Part shown: piece after piece, positions 33,377-47,000 of the stretch
Layout: every line of letters begins with the position of its first letter
How positions within the stretch are numbered: position 1 is the stretch's first letter
Source: Trichosanthes cucumerina
Taxonomy: Eukaryota > Streptophyta > Magnoliopsida > Cucurbitales > Cucurbitaceae
Length of the DNA: 64,000 nucleotides
Reading direction: 5' to 3'
NCBI GenBank assembly: GCA_036507285.1
Contig: CM071843.1
Coordinates: 47,881,153 to 47,945,152, forward strand
Made by a program: the position numbers and the translations under genes
Notes under the pieces: generated by a model
Database searches by the model: none
What the model saw: the letters and a program-made list of their open reading frames with translations, nothing else
Told to the model about the DNA's origin: nothing

Positions 33377-34530
33377 CTAGTTGGGGAAGACTTGTAAACC
33401 TAGACCTTCTATGTGACTCTCAAATACTTTAGTCGTGAGAGCCTTTGTAAAAGGATCAACAACGTTGTGCTCTGAAGCTATCTTCGTGACAATCACGTCT
33501 CTTCTATGCACGATCTCCCGGATGAGATGATACTTCCCCTCAATGTGCTTTCCCCTCTTGTGACTTCGGGGTTCCCTCGAATTTGCCACTGCACCACTAT
33601 TATCGCAATACAGCGTGATGGGCAAAGTCATATTTGGAACAACTTCCAAATTTAGCATGAATTTCCTTAACCAAACGACCTCCTTAGCTGCTTCACAAGC
33701 TGCTACATATTCGACCTCCATGGTGAAATCAGTGATGCATCCTTGCTAGACGCTTCGCCATAGTGCAACTCCTCCGTTAAGAGTGAATACTGACCCTGAT
33801 ATAGATTTTCGAGAATCTTTATCATTCTAAAAGTCAGAATCCGTGTATCCTGTAAGGATCAAATCCTTAGCCCCATACACAAGCATGTAGTTCCTTGTTC
33901 TCCGTAGATACTTAAGGATTGTTTTAATTGTTGTCCAGTGTTCAAGTCCTAGATTGGATTGATACCTACTGACCATTCCAACTGCAAAACAGATGTCAGA
34001 CCTAGTACATAACATGGCATACATCAGGCTCCCAACAGCTGATGCATAAGGAATTCGTCTCATATCCTCAACTCCTTGAGGTGTCTTAGGGCATTGTTCC
34101 TTAGACAAATGGACTCCATGTCTAAAAGGCAATAAGCCTTTTTTGGAGTCTTGCATCTTAAACCTTGACAACACTTTGTCTATGTAAGATGTTTGAGACA
34201 AGGCTAGTGTTTTATTCTTGCAGTTCCGGACAATCTGGATCCCAAGAACAAACTGCGCATCACCCAAATCTTTCATTTGAAATTGCGTAGCTAGCCAGTT
34301 TTTAATGTCAGTAAGATATCCTACATCATTCACAATGAGTAGGATATCGTCCACATATAGAACTAGGAATGCGACAGAACTATTGATGATTTTCTTGTAG
34401 ACACAAGGTTCATCATCATTCTGGTCAAAACCATAAGATTTGATTGCCTCATCAAATCTTATATTCCAGGACCTAGAGGCTTGTTTCAGTCCATAAATTG
34501 ACCTTTTAAGCCTGCAAACCTTTTGCTCTT
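33377..34530 (-). pseudogene. Copia-B reverse transcriptase C-terminal part and RNase H
   Basis: LKQASRSWNIRFDEAI near 34470-34500, the catalytic YVDD near 34350, then DLGDAQFVLGIQIVRN, SYIDKVLSRF and YASAVGSLMYAMLCTRSDICFAVG. RNase H carries the acidic DSDF near 33830, EVEYVAACEAAKEVVWL near 33700, and YCDNSGAVA near 33600. The natural stop is at 33377-33379 after QVFPN. In-frame stops occur near 34530, 33826 and 33748. At least two look like C-to-T changes of Gln codons. Confidence 0.92.
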
Positions 34531-35866
34531 ATCCTGGTTCAATGAACCCTTTGGGTTGGTCTATGTAGATGTTTTCCTCAAGATTGCCCTTCAAAAAGGT
34601 CGTTTTGACATCGATTTGCCATACCTCATAGTCATAATATACGACAATGGCAAGTAGAATACAGATAGATTTTACCATACCAACAGGAGAAAAGGTTTCC
34701 TCATAGTCAACCCCTTCTACCTAGGTATAACCCTTTGCTACTAGTCTAGCTTTAAAGTTTTGCACCTTCCCATCTACATCACGCTTTCTCTTGTAGATCC
34801 ACTTACAACCTATAGGTTTTACCCCATCAGGCTTATCAACAAGATCCCAAACAGAATTGAAGTACATAGACTTCATTTCTTGGTCCATGGCTATGACCCA
34901 TTTGTTTTTGTCTTTGTCAACCATTGCTTGATCATAAGTCAATGGATCCTCGCAGTTTTCATCTGGTATAACAACTTGGGTTTCAGCTGAACCCATGTAA
35001 CGGTCAGGCTGTATTACAACCCTTTCACTACGTCGAGGCATACTCAACTCTTGAGATGGACTCTCTTGACTAGACAAGCTAGTATCAACAACTCTTGTTG
35101 ACGTACTAGTTTTATTAGCAACCTTTGCTATTGTTCTATCTAACTCACTCAACACAATTTTACTTCTTGGTTTGTGGTTCCTTATGTGGTCCTCCTCTAA
35201 GAAATTGGCATTTGTCGACACAAAAACCTTATCTTCCTTAGGATCATAGAATAAACCACCTCTAGTTTCTTTTGGGTAGCCTACAAATAGGCACAATTTT
35301 GAACGTGAATCCAACTTCTTTGGATTTGTCACAAGCACATGTGTTGGACAACTCCAGATTCTGAAATGACATAAACTACCTTTACGTCCTTTCCAGAGTT
35401 CAAAAGATGTTTCAGAAACACTCTTTGATGGCATGTTGGTCAAAATGTATACCGCAGTCTCTACTACGTAACCCCAAAAGGAACTAGGGAGATGAGCGTA
35501 ACTCATCATTAATCGAACCATGTCCAACAAGGTTCTATTTCTCCTTTCCGATACACCGTTTTGTTGTGGCGTACCGGGAGCCGAGAGTTGGGATGTAATT
35601 CCATGTTCTATCATATAGTTCTGGAATTTTAAATCCATGTACTCTCCACTTCGATCTGATCGAAGTGTTTTCATTGTTTTACCCAATTGATTTTCAACTT
35701 CAGTCTTGAATTCGTTGAACTTTTCAAGTGCTTCAAACTTATGTTGTATTAGGTAAATATGCTCAAATCTGGAATAATCATCTACAAAGGAGATGAAATA
35801 CTCAAAACCTCATGTGGCTTTAACACTCATCGGATCACAAAGGTCTGAATGTATAAGCTCAAGAGG
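34531..35866 (-). pseudogene. Copia-B integrase C-terminal part and RT N-terminal part
   Basis: One open frame of 321 codons (34721-35686) runs from the second catalytic Asp region LRSDRSGEY through GTPQQNGVSERRNRTLLDMV (third catalytic residue Glu), FELWKGRKGSLCHFRIW and LCLFVGYPKETRGG, into RT with NSVWDLVDKPDGVKPIGCKW and FKARLVAKGYT, where a TAG ends it. RT continues at once after the stop with VEGVDYEETFSPV and IDVKTTFLKGNL. Upstream (35687-35866) the integrase core is readable with one stop near 35812. It is the most intact integrase-RT stretch in the window. Confidence 0.93.
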
Positions 35867-37830
35867 TGATGGAGATCTGACCTCCTTGAGCAGCGGAAAC
35901 GTGGTTTGGAATCGTAATTGCTTGATTGTTTAGGTTGAAGCACAAACCAGTACATTGACAAAATATACAGAACAAGCATGCTAATCCTAATCTAATTAGA
36001 CATGGAGATATACATACAAACATAATTCAAGTTTAACAATTAAACTAAAGGGAAGAAGAAGAATACCTTTGTAGACTTTCTCCAGCAACTTGTTGCTCCA
36101 AAGGTTGTACAACAAATCAATTGTACAGGGACTTCTCTGTTTTCTTCCAGCAAGAACACAACCACCAGAGATCACCTTCTATATCTCTGAGTGCTTAGAT
36201 CCTCATTGGTGGGAATGATTCCAACTTTTGGAATAGTTGGGAATTTTGAGAGTGAGAGAGAGTGAAATCTTTCAGAGAGAATTCTTCACAACTTTTTAGA
36301 TCGATCCACCACTTCTCCCGCAGAGAAGAAGCTATGTGTGGAGGGATAACTTCCCCCACTTCCTATCGATAGGGAGTTGGAGGGAAGTGGGGAACGTGTC
36401 CTCCTGACACGTTCCCATTTAAATAATAATATTAATTAATCTAATTAACTAATATATATATATATATTAATTAAATCATATTTAATTAATGAAATTAAAT
36501 ATCTTATATTTAATTAAGATTAAATCATATTTAATCATATCTTTCCCTCTAACGTATAGTTTTACTGCACATCTAATGCACATTAAATTTAACCTATAGT
36601 TTACAAATATGAATCACATTCACATTTGAATTTAATATTTGAACTCTTTCAAATATTTAATTCTCTCACATAATTTAATATGAATCATATTCACATTAAA
36701 TTTATAATATATAGTTCCAAAACTATATATTATATTGTATCCATATACATTAAATATATTCCCTAATGAATTTGAACATTTCAAATTCAAATGATCTAAA
36801 AACCCTTTACGAGCTAGAAGGTGGACCTAATGGACCTACAGATCAGAAGCTCAAACGATACAAGATTGCTCGGTTAATCTCATTAACCTCCCAATCAACA
36901 TTCGTTAACTGCGGGAACACTCCACTAAAGTCTCGCAGCTGCACTCTTCTCACTGCAGATATATTTCTGTGTCCATGGATATTGACCAATAACAGTAAGT
37001 CAATCCTTCACGAATGTTCGTAACACCAGCTGGGTCAAATTATCGTTTTATCCCTGGGTTACATCTTGTACCTTAAGTACCAGTGCTCCTCTAATGAACA
37101 ATTTGTTTGTGGTCCTACCAACAAACAGAGTCCCTCTTGGGCCAATGAGAGGGTCGGGCCCTTTACTCAAGTCCCAGAGACACCACTTAAGGGAGCATTC
37201 CTCTACTTACCCTAGTAGGCGGGAAGGAGTGGATTCCATCTTGCTAAGTTAAGTTCTCAGCCGCTCACTCGGTCTTGTCCTCAAGAAGATAGGCATATTA
37301 AGTCGGCGAATCTGGCCACTCTCACCCATACTAGTCAAAGGACAATCCCTCGCGAACAGGAGTTCGTAACCTGCTTAGGATTGAGATCAAGTTGCCTAGG
37401 TCATCCTAGTGAAATAGAAACCTAACTAGTCAACGGAGTTACAGCTAGAGGTTACTATTTCGTGGTCCGGTATTATGTAATCTCATTACATAGGATATCC
37501 CCACTCACATGTCATCTACACGAACACGTTAGGATCACTGTGTTTGCATCAAATACAAAGTGGGTCACATCCATAGTTTAACCAGAGTAACCTTATCCCT
37601 TAACTATAGACCCTTTAGGTTGTATCTCGAACCGAGATCCTTTTTATGTACATTACATTCAGTTAGAGATTCATTTAACAGCCTTGGATGTTTAGTTTAT
37701 TGGATTTAGGATTTGAATGAAGGCAAACTCGTAGATAACGAACAATAACACTTTATTGAAATAATAACACTTTATTACATTAATTAGAACATAATTACAA
37801 ACTACGAGTTTTAGGGCACAAATCCCAACA
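35867..37830 (-). mobile_element. Solo LTR, family S copy 1 (TSD AGAGG)
   Basis: A 1,964-bp block starting TGATGGAGATCTGACC and ending AAATCCCAACA, flanked by AGAGG at 35862-35866 and 37831-37835. It splits the copia-B integrase, whose coding sense resumes directly on the other side. It is homologous to 44446-46439 along its length. On the minus strand it begins TGTTGGGATTTGTGCCC, a copia-type LTR start. There is no internal domain, so it is a solo LTR. Confidence 0.93.
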
Positions 37831-37835
37831 AGAGG

Positions 37836-38240
37836 TTCTTTGGCTCTATAACCTTTTCCATTAAAAGATCTTTTAATCATTTTGCCTTCTAGGCAGGATT
37901 CACATACAGGTAAAGTATTTTCTTCTAACTCATTTAAAAGTCCATTCTTTACCAATCTCTCAATCCCATTGAGGTTAATGTGACCCAATTTAAGACGCCA
38001 AAGATGAGCATTTTCTTTAGGAGAAATCAGTTCGTATATTTGCTATAATTCAGTGTTTAAAACCATTTTAACTGAATTAAACCATTGCAAATAATTCTCA
38101 AGAAGAGCAATACATAGTTCAATACTTTTTCTAAGAAATAAACACTTTATTCAATTGAAAAGAAATTGAAATACAATGTTCGCTAAGGCAAGAAATAAGG
38201 TTTCTAATAAACCCTGAAATTACATACATGTTATCGAATA
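37836..38240 (-). pseudogene. Copia-B protease remnant and integrase zinc domain
   Basis: GHINLNGIERLVKNGLLNELEE and CESCLEGKM at about 37870-37990 form the HHCC region of integrase, in frame up to the solo-LTR insertion. Upstream, 38000-38240 shows pieces of the protease C-terminal part in broken frames. The protease active site and the gag zinc knuckle that lie here in copia-A are not found; sequence jumps from the protease body near 38255 to the gag C-terminus. Confidence 0.82.
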
Positions 38241-38428
38241 ACAGCTTTTCTTGTCAGACGACTGCTCTTTATTTGCTCCCTCTCTTTTTCTTCTGTATCT
38301 TCTTAAGTTCAGAAGTATGACTGCAGTTCTTAGTTAGAGGTTGAACCCTTCTTAGAACTTTTGGAATGGGCAAACAGATTTGCCTCTCCATTCTGTTGTC
38401 TCTTATCATCCATAAGAAACTGATAATT

Positions 38429-38998
38429 CTACAGCTCATTTAGTAGAGAAGTCAGATCATACTCTATGTTGTTCATCGTTGCATTGTTGTGGAATTGCAG
38501 AAAACTCTTCGGAAGAGATTCTAGGATGAACAAAATCTGACTTTTCTCATCTATGACCGCTCCGTTTAATTCTGCTATATTGAAGTGAGCAATCAGATTG
38601 AGAACATGTTCTCTCACTGACGTTCCCTCCTCCATGTGCGCGTTGTAAACGTACTTTAGGGCTTCATGCCGAATTTGTTTAGACGGTTGTCTAGACAAAT
38701 TTAGCACAAAATCCACGTTCTCACGAGCTGAGACCTTGCCCTCTAGCCTTTTGGCTAAAACATTAGGTATGCTAGCCAGGATATAGGCTTTAGCCTTTTC
38801 ATTGGCATTGATCCAGCGGTCATATGCATCCTCAACAGATTGAGATGTGTTTTGAGCAGGGAATTGAGGACACTCCTCATTGAGAATGAACTTAAGATCG
38901 TGTGCAACCAAGATTATGTTGAGTCTATTCCTCCAAGTCATTATGTTTTCTTCGGTTAATTTTTCAACACCCAGTAAGGAAATAATTGAGCTAGACAT
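38429..38998 (-). pseudogene. Copia-B gag, N-terminal two thirds, open
   Basis: 190 codons open from MSSSIISLLGVEKLTEENIM to SLLNEL, the best preserved gag in the window. It includes the conserved MTWRNRLNIILVAHDLKFIL start, AYDRWINANEKAKAYILASI, and HMEEGTSVREHVLNLIAHFN. It resembles the UBN2/Retrotran_gag families of plant copia elements. It lacks the zinc knuckle because the 3' third is deleted, so RNA packaging function would be lost. Confidence 0.88.
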
Positions 38999-41036
38999 TT
39001 TGTTGAAAATTTACAAACAAAACTTGTATGAGTTTCTTGCTATAATTGTCTAATCCAATCATGTTTTAGCTAATTATTAAATGATTCCTAGGTCATTTAT
39101 AATTTGCAATGATATTCCAAAGGTTTAGAATGTATGACACCGAAGGGTAATAAAAAACACTCCTCCTCTGGATCAAGACATTCTTGACCAAAACCTAATG
39201 CCAGAATAACTCTTATTCCTATAGGATTTAGTTACTATTTTTCGGTCAGAATACATATACATCTTATGTACCTTGTGAGTGTAACCCTCTGTCTTTAGAT
39301 CCCAGAGTCCCCATCCAATAAAATCGCCGAAGGGATGACTAGATTGAAAAACAGACTAAGGAGGTCTTTATCCCTTTTGGGTGTCTACTGTGTTCGATCC
39401 CCTATGATCAAGCCCTCTGAAGGGATTTTCTGGTCCAAGCCAAACTAGGAGGCTGACCATAGTGATCTTACAGTGTAAGCCGACTGAAGATACCATAGGT
39501 TTTGTTTTCACTAAACCTGCTCCCACTCACTATAAGTACCATCTCCATTCACCTTGATATTGACTCATACAAACACCATCCGAAGGGGGACGCTACCGTT
39601 TGCACCATGTGGCCAAGTATGAGTCTCACGGTGTGAACTTCCCAGAGATACGTAGGTGGAAAAATATGTATCATATACACTTTTCCTCCCGCTGGATACT
39701 TTAAATCTATAGGAATCTTACTTAGGCTAAACCTGGCTAATGGTTTTACCTAAAGGTATCAATATAACTCTTATATCGATAATCAATATAACTCTTATAT
39801 TGATTTTATCCTAAGTTTGCTAATATAACTTTTATATTAAGCCTAGGATATCTAGTTTATTAACCCCTTAATAAATCCGCTGACGCTACAATAATTTATA
39901 AACTCTCTGATTAAATTTCACTCCCGGAGTTAGCTCCGTGTAGGGTGTTAAGCTTCCGTCACTTAAATACTGACCTAGACAGAACTTTCCTTAGACAGAA
40001 TTCCTCTTTTAATCATTGTTTATAAATTACTTGGTTCCTAATTCTAATCTAATTAAAACTAGATAACCCAATGTCTATTATTTTCAAGTTCTAAACATTT
40101 TAAAACTAATAAGTAACCTTAGGTCACATGCATACTATGTTATAGTGTTTGATCATTCATCTCATGAATAATAAGACATACATAGCATAATCATCCCAGG
40201 AAAAATAATGCATGTTAATGCTGTCCATAAATTAATATAACACTTTATATTAATTAATCATGCAAAACTATATAATATAACTGTTTATAATAAAAATGAT
40301 GCATGGAAATGCTTAACCTAAGGTGGGATATCTAAATTAAAAGCATACACTATGCATGGCAATAATTACACAACAATTGCATAATTTAAATAGCAAAATT
40401 AGACCAATTTTGGCACCTTAAATTCAAATTTAATTAATATAATTTAATTATATTAATTAAAATTAAATAAATTAAATATAAATTAAATACAAAATGTTTT
40501 TATATTTAATATATAATAAAAAATCTGTTTTTGCCCGTTGCTTCTTCACGTGAAACGTCTGTGGCGTTGCAACACTGATACCAGCGTTGCAATGCTGCTC
40601 TTTGTCCTATTGTGATCGTTGAAGCGCGCCTCAGCAGAAGCGTTGCATAATGTCTCAGCGTTGCAATGCTAAGGGCAGCGTTGCAACGCTGTCGTCTTCT
40701 CAGTCGCGCGTCTGCCGCAGTGGCGTTGCAACACTATAGAACAGCGTTGCAACGTCATTCATAGAACAACATGTGGAATCTCCATCCCTTGCTCGTTTTC
40801 GCTCCGATCTTCTCAGGAACCACCTTGCCTCGATTGACACAGACTTACAGACTCTATTTACAATTAAAATTGCCCAAAACATCGGGCCCTTACATTGAAC
40901 AATTCAATGAAAATTGTAAATCTAAGCGCCAAAATTGAAAACATCTAAATTGCAAACCGTTTATACATCTCGTGCATAACAGTAAATCCCACCTCGTTCT
41001 TGAAAAATCCAGAACGTAAACTAATAATGCAATTGG
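38999..41036 (-). other. Copia-B untranslated leader
   Basis: About 2 kb without genes, homologous block by block to the copia-A leader. The GCGTTGCAACGC cluster is present but decayed (40563-40755). The ORF at 40700-40882 lies in this block and is not convincing. Confidence 0.85.
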
Positions 41037-41048
41037 GTTTTGATACCA
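41037..41048 (-). promoter_or_regulatory. Copia-B primer-binding site, mutated
   Basis: The minus strand reads TGGTATCAAAAC, two differences from the copia-A site TGGTATCAGAGC, directly next to the LTR at 41051. Confidence 0.85.
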
Positions 41049-41050
41049 AT

Positions 41051-42635
41051 TGTAGGGAATCGAATCCCGCAGCGGAAGCGATGGTTAATCGCGTGTTCTT
41101 AATTTCATTACAAAGATATCATTCAAGAACAATTCTACCTAGATTAAGCATATATTAACAATATGGACAACGAAAGATTACCTTTGAAGAACTTTTCTTC
41201 GAGTGCTCCTTTCCCCCACGATCACGATCTCAGCAACTGGAACACGAATGGATGAAGACATGACCACTGGATCTTCTCCGTTGTTCTCTAGGTGAGCGAG
41301 GAATGTGGGTTCCTTTTAGGTGAGATGAAGTATTTTGTAAAAGTATAGTTGGAACACTTTCCAACACCTTTTGTGGGAGAATTCTCTTAGGGTTTCTCAA
41401 GAGATGGAATCACTTGCTTGATTTAGCTTAACCTAGTTGCATCTTATGCAACTATATATATAGGGAAATAAGATGGAAATTACCATCCTATCCCTCTTAT
41501 ATTTTCCCACTAGTATATGGTTTATATGTGAATCTAATTCACATTAAAACCATATATGATATCAATTATATCATATATAATTGATATAACACCTCATGCA
41601 TGAAATTGAACACTTCAATTTCATTCCTAACTTTATACCCTCAATATAACCATGTTGAGCCAACGGAGGGACCTAATGCACCTACAGTTCATGAGCTCCA
41701 ATGATGTGAGATTAACTGATCAAACTCTTTGATCTAGTTAATCAATATTCATTAACTACAAGTCACTCCACTATAGACTTGTAGCTGCACTCTCCTCACT
41801 GTAGATTATAATGTATCCACTCATATAATCATTACCCATGAGTCGACCCTTCACAGGTTGTTCGTAATCACAGCTGGGTCAAATTACCATTTTACCCCCG
41901 TGATTACCTCTTTGTTCCTTAAGCACCACTGATCCTCTAATGAACAACAAGTCTAAGGTCTACTATAGACTCATGCCCTCTTAGAGGGCGGGGCCCCGTT
42001 GTTCAAGACCTAGAGTCCATTCTTAAGGGAACAACCTATCTAATTCCTTAGTGTAGGAATGAGTGAATTCCATCTTGCACAGTTAAGTCCCCAGCTACCT
42101 ACGAGGTTTTGTCCCTGAGAAGGTAGGCTTATTGAGTCGGCTACAGGTCACTCTCACTCATACTAGTCTAAGGACAAACCCCTATAAGCAGGAGTTCTTA
42201 ACTTACTCAGGATTCAGGTCGAGTCACTAATGACCATCTATAAATTATCGGTCTTACCCTCATTAGCGGTGTTATCTTGGTTAGACTAATAATTTCTGAT
42301 CCGATCTTGTATGAACTCTTCATACGGGATGCCCTCACTCGCATGTCAACTACATGAATGAGTTGGATTACCTCATTTGTACTAATTACAAAGTGGGCCG
42401 CATCCATGGTGTTACCAGAATAAGGTTTCCAACCCTATTCTTATACCATAGACCATTTAGGTTATATTCTTGAACACAATCCAAATAGTGTACACTACAC
42501 TGATGTTCAAGATATGTTATAACCTTGGAGCTTAGTTTATTGGATTTATAAAGCAAGAATTATAATTTCATCAAAACAAATAATCCTTTATTTAATTGAT
42601 CAAAATTACACAAGTTTAGGGCATAAATCTCAACA
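41051..42635 (-). repeat. Copia-B 5' LTR (1,585 bp)
   Basis: TGTAGGGAATCG at one end, AAATCTCAACA at the other, near-identical in length and order to 31683-33271. The ORF at 42207-42407 corresponds to the same chance frame as in the other LTR. Confidence 0.93.
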
Positions 42636-42640
42636 CAAAC

Positions 42641-44088
42641 ATGCAGGCAGATCATAAGAATCTCACAGTGCAAACTAATAGAAGAGACCATGGGACCTGT
42701 TGACACAAGTCCCGCTCCTACTTACTATCAGTATTATCTCCATTCACCTTGATATTGATCCATACAAACACACTCTGAAGAGGACGCTCCCATTTGCACC
42801 ACGAGGTTGAGTATAGATCTCACAGTGTGAACTTAACGGAGATGTGTGGGTGGAAAAAATTAATGTATCATATACACTTATTTCCTCCCACTAAGTACTT
42901 TGGAATAAGGGAATGACCTAGATAAATTTGACTATAATTTACCTAAGTCTACCAATATAACATTTATACTGGAATTACCTAAGTTTGTTAACCTTTTAAT
43001 AAACCTAGGTCTATGAGTTTAATTTATTAACTCTTTAATAAACATCACTCACAAATCATAATTTATAAACCTCTAGATTAAATTCACTCCCAGGTCGATT
43101 TCCAGGTAGGGGTGTTCTGTTTCCGTCAGCTTAAATACCCCAGCCTAGACAGAACCTTCCTTAGATAGAGTCCTTCTTTAATCATAGTTTATAAATTATT
43201 GATTCTCCAATTCTAATCTTATTAGAACTAGATAACCTAAGGTCTAATTAATTCCACGTTCTAAAATCATTTTAAACTAATTAATTAACTTTAGGTTACA
43301 TGCATTTCTATGTTATAAGTGTTTGATCATTCATCACATGAATAAACATATACATCACATGAAAAAAATGCATGACAATGCTTACATAAAATTAATATAA
43401 CTCTAATCATGCATACTGTATAATATAACACCTTCTATTATAAAATGATGCATGAATATACTTAACCTAAGGTGAGATTTTAATCGAAATGACATACATT
43501 ATGCACATTAAATTTTATACAACAATTGTATAAAATAAATAGCAAAAATAGATCGCATTTTGGCACCGTAAGATTAATTAAAATTAATATAATCATATTA
43601 TATTAATTATAATTAATTAAACTTAATTTAAATAAAATTAAATTACAAATTAAATAAAAAGTAAGAAAATCCGCGTGCACATCTCCACGCCCTCCTGTTT
43701 CGAGCGTCATGCGCATGACACTGATGTTGTGTCGCATGCAGCCTACTAACCGTCTGCACTGCGTTGAGACGCCACGTCAGAACGTCTCAACGTTGTGCTC
43801 TGTACAGAACATAACACCTTTCTGTTCTTGCTCGTTTCTGCTCTGTTCTTCACAACAACACCTTTGCCACAATCGACACAAACTTACAGACTCAATTGAC
43901 TTAATATTTGCTCAAAACAACGGGCCCTTACATTGAACGATTCAACAAAAAAGTAAATCTAAAGTGTCAAAATGTGTAAACATCTATTTTCCAAAACCCA
44001 AAATCATCTCATGAAATTGAAAGCAAACCCACCTAATTTTTGTGAAATTTAAGACGTAATTGAGAGCAACAATGACTCTGATACCAAT
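42641..44088 (-). other. Copia-C leader, second part, with primer-binding site at 44075-44086
   Basis: Continues the leader from 31682. The primer site on the minus strand is TGGTATCAGAGT (one change). Near 43690-43800 there is a GC-rich block with 'gcgttgagacgc' and 'acgtctcaacgt' in place of the GCGTTGCAACGC motif of copia-A. The ORF at 43709-43936 lies in that block and is unconvincing. Confidence 0.82.
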
Positions 44089-47000
44089 TAAAGGGATCAT
44101 ATCTCGCAACAGAAGAGTTTTTTAATCACTTTCCTATCAATTTACGTTATATAAGTTTCAACAAAAACCAAAAATAAGATTAAGCATAATGGAGAAGAAA
44201 ATGTTACCTTTGAAGATACTTCTTCAAGTTCTTCTCCACCAACGATGCTTCTCTCGTTCTTAACGATCACGATCCGATCAAATACTTCCAAAAAAGCCTT
44301 CTTCGTTGTTCTCTAGGAGAGGGAGAATGTGTGGGGATTCCTTTTTGGAGACAGGGAGAGATCTTGAGAGGAATTTGAGAGAGCTTTGAGTTATGGAAAA
44401 TCCTGTTTCTAAGAAATGATCTTTTATCCAAATGCACCTTTATATTGATGGAAATCCAATCCCCTTGAGCAGCGAAAACGTGGTTAAAAGATCGAAATTG
44501 CTTGATTATTTTTTGTTTAAAACAAATACCAATACATTGGCAATAAAACAGAGATAAGCATACAATTCCTAATCTAATTAGGCATGAAAATTAAATATGC
44601 AAACATGTTATTTAACAATTAAACTAAAAGGATGGAGATGATTAGCTTTGTAGTTTCAATTCAGCAACTCCTTGCCAATCGTACAACAACACAGGAACAC
44701 AGAGAAACTCCTTTGTTCTTTCTTCACCACAGGGACAACACCACGCAGTAAACCTCCTATGTCTATGAGTACCACTTAGATCTCCCTTGGTGGAAAAGAG
44801 TTCCAACATTTTGGAAGGTAAGAGAATGAGAGAGAGAGGGGGGGAGAGAATTCTTTTTGCAATTTTCACAAATGCACAACATGGAATCATCGATCAATCA
44901 ATTCCTCTCACCAGGAGAAGAAGTGCAAAAGAAAGGGTAACTCCCCACTCCCTATCGAGATGGATTGGGGACTGATGGAAACGTGTCATCGTGACACGTT
45001 CTCAAGTAATTAATTAACAATTAATTATTTAATATTAAATATAATTAATCAAATTAATTATATTAATATTTATTTTAATTAAATCATATTTAATTAAAAT
45101 ACCATATAATTATTTATGATTAAATCTCATTTAATCATTTTACCCCTTAACTTATAGTTTTAATGCACATCTAATGTACATTAAATTTTAATCTATAGTT
45201 TTTAAATATGAATCTCATTCACACTTAAATTAATATGTGAGCTCTTTCAAATATTTAATTCTCTCATATAATTTAATATGAATCATATTCACATTAAATT
45301 TATAATATATAGTTCCAAAACTTTATATTATATCGTATCTATATACATTAAATTTATTCCCTAATGAATTTGAACATTTCAAATTCAAACGATCTAAGAA
45401 CCCTTTACGAGCTAGAAGGTGGATCTAATAGACCTACAGATCAGAAGCTCAAACGATACGAAATTATTCGATTAATCTCATTAACCTCCTAATCAACATT
45501 TGTTAACTACGGGAACACTCCACTAAAGTCCTGCCACTGCACTCTTCTCACTACAGATATATTTCTGTGTCCACGGATATTGACCAATAAACAAGTCAAT
45601 CCTTCACGAATGTTCGTAACACCAGCTGGGTCAAATTACCGTTTTACCCCTGGGTTACATCTTGTACCTTAAGTACCACTGCTCCTCTAATGAACAATTT
45701 GTTTGTGGTCCTACCAACAAACAGAAGTCCCTCTTGGGCCAACGAGAGGGTCGGGCCCTTTGTTCAAGTCCTGGAGACACCACTTAAGGGAACATTCATC
45801 TACTTACCTTAGTAGTCGAGAAGGGGTGAATTTCATCTTGTTAGCCTAAGTCCCCAGCTACTCACTCGGTCTTGTCCCCAAGAAGGTAGGCATATTGAGT
45901 TGGCGAATCTGGCCACTCTCACCCATACTAGTCAAAGAGTAATCCCTCGCAAACAGGAGTTCATAGTCTGCTCAAGATTGAGATCAAGTTGCCTAGGTCT
46001 TCCTAGTGAAATAGAAACCTAGCTATTCAACGGAGTTACATCTAGTGGTTACTATTTCGCGGTTCGGTCTTATGTAATCTCATTACATAGGATATCCCCA
46101 CTTATATGTCATCTACATGAACACGTTAGGATCACAGTGTTTGTATCATATACAAAGTGGGCCACATCCATAGTGTTACCAAGGTAAGGTACCCAAACCT
46201 TATCCCCTTACTATATACCCTTTAGGCTGTATCTTGAACTGAGATCCTTTATATGTACACTACATTCAGTTCAAGATACATTTTACAGCCTTGGATGTTT
46301 AGTTTATTGGATTTAGGGTTAAAACAAAGGGCAATATCGTAAATAACGAATCAATAACTCTTTATTGAAATAATAACACTTTATTACAATAATGAGAACA
46401 AAATTACAAACTACGAGTTTTATAGCACAAACCCCAACATATATAGGGAGTGAGGTAGAGATAACTTCCTCCACCCATTATCCCACTAAATGCACAAATT
46501 ATGCATTACGCAAATCATATTTGCATAATGTTCATTATAAATTGAATCATATTCAATTTTTTACATGTCTCATAATTAATTCCTCTAATATGAAACAATT
46601 TCATAATTAAGTAATAATTTGAAAATTAATCCAAATTTAGTATATAGTTTATTATGAATCATATTTGCATCAAACTATGTATTATATCACATATAATTGA
46701 TATAAATCCCTTATATGAATTTGAACACTTCAAATTCATTCAAAAACTTTACGCCATCGATATATCCATATTGAGCCAACAGAGGGACCTAATAGACCTA
46801 CAACTCACGAGCTCCAATGATACGAGATTAACTGGTCAAACTCTTTGATCTCGTCAATCAACATTCATTAACTACGAGTCACTCCACTATAGACTCATAG
46901 TTGCACTCTCTTCACTACAGTAAAAATGGTGTCCATTGATTTAACCAATGCCCATGAATCGACCCTTCACAGGTTGTTCGTATTCACAGTTGGGTCAAAT

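Larger units (their letters stand above)
31683..42635 (-). mobile_element. Copia-B: Ty1/copia retrotransposon nested in the copia-C leader (TSD CAAAC)
   Basis: A 10,953-bp element including a nested solo LTR; about 8.98 kb without it. TSD CAAAC at 31678-31682 and 42636-42640. In its orientation: 5' LTR 41051-42635, primer site 41037-41048, leader 39000-41036, gag 38429-38998, protease/integrase, RT, RNase H (stop 33377), polypurine tract, 3' LTR 31683-33271. The LTRs are near equal in length (1,585 and 1,589 bp) and very similar. Its pol is the best preserved of the copia copies but still has at least four stops, and the gag-protease junction is deleted. Confidence 0.93.
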
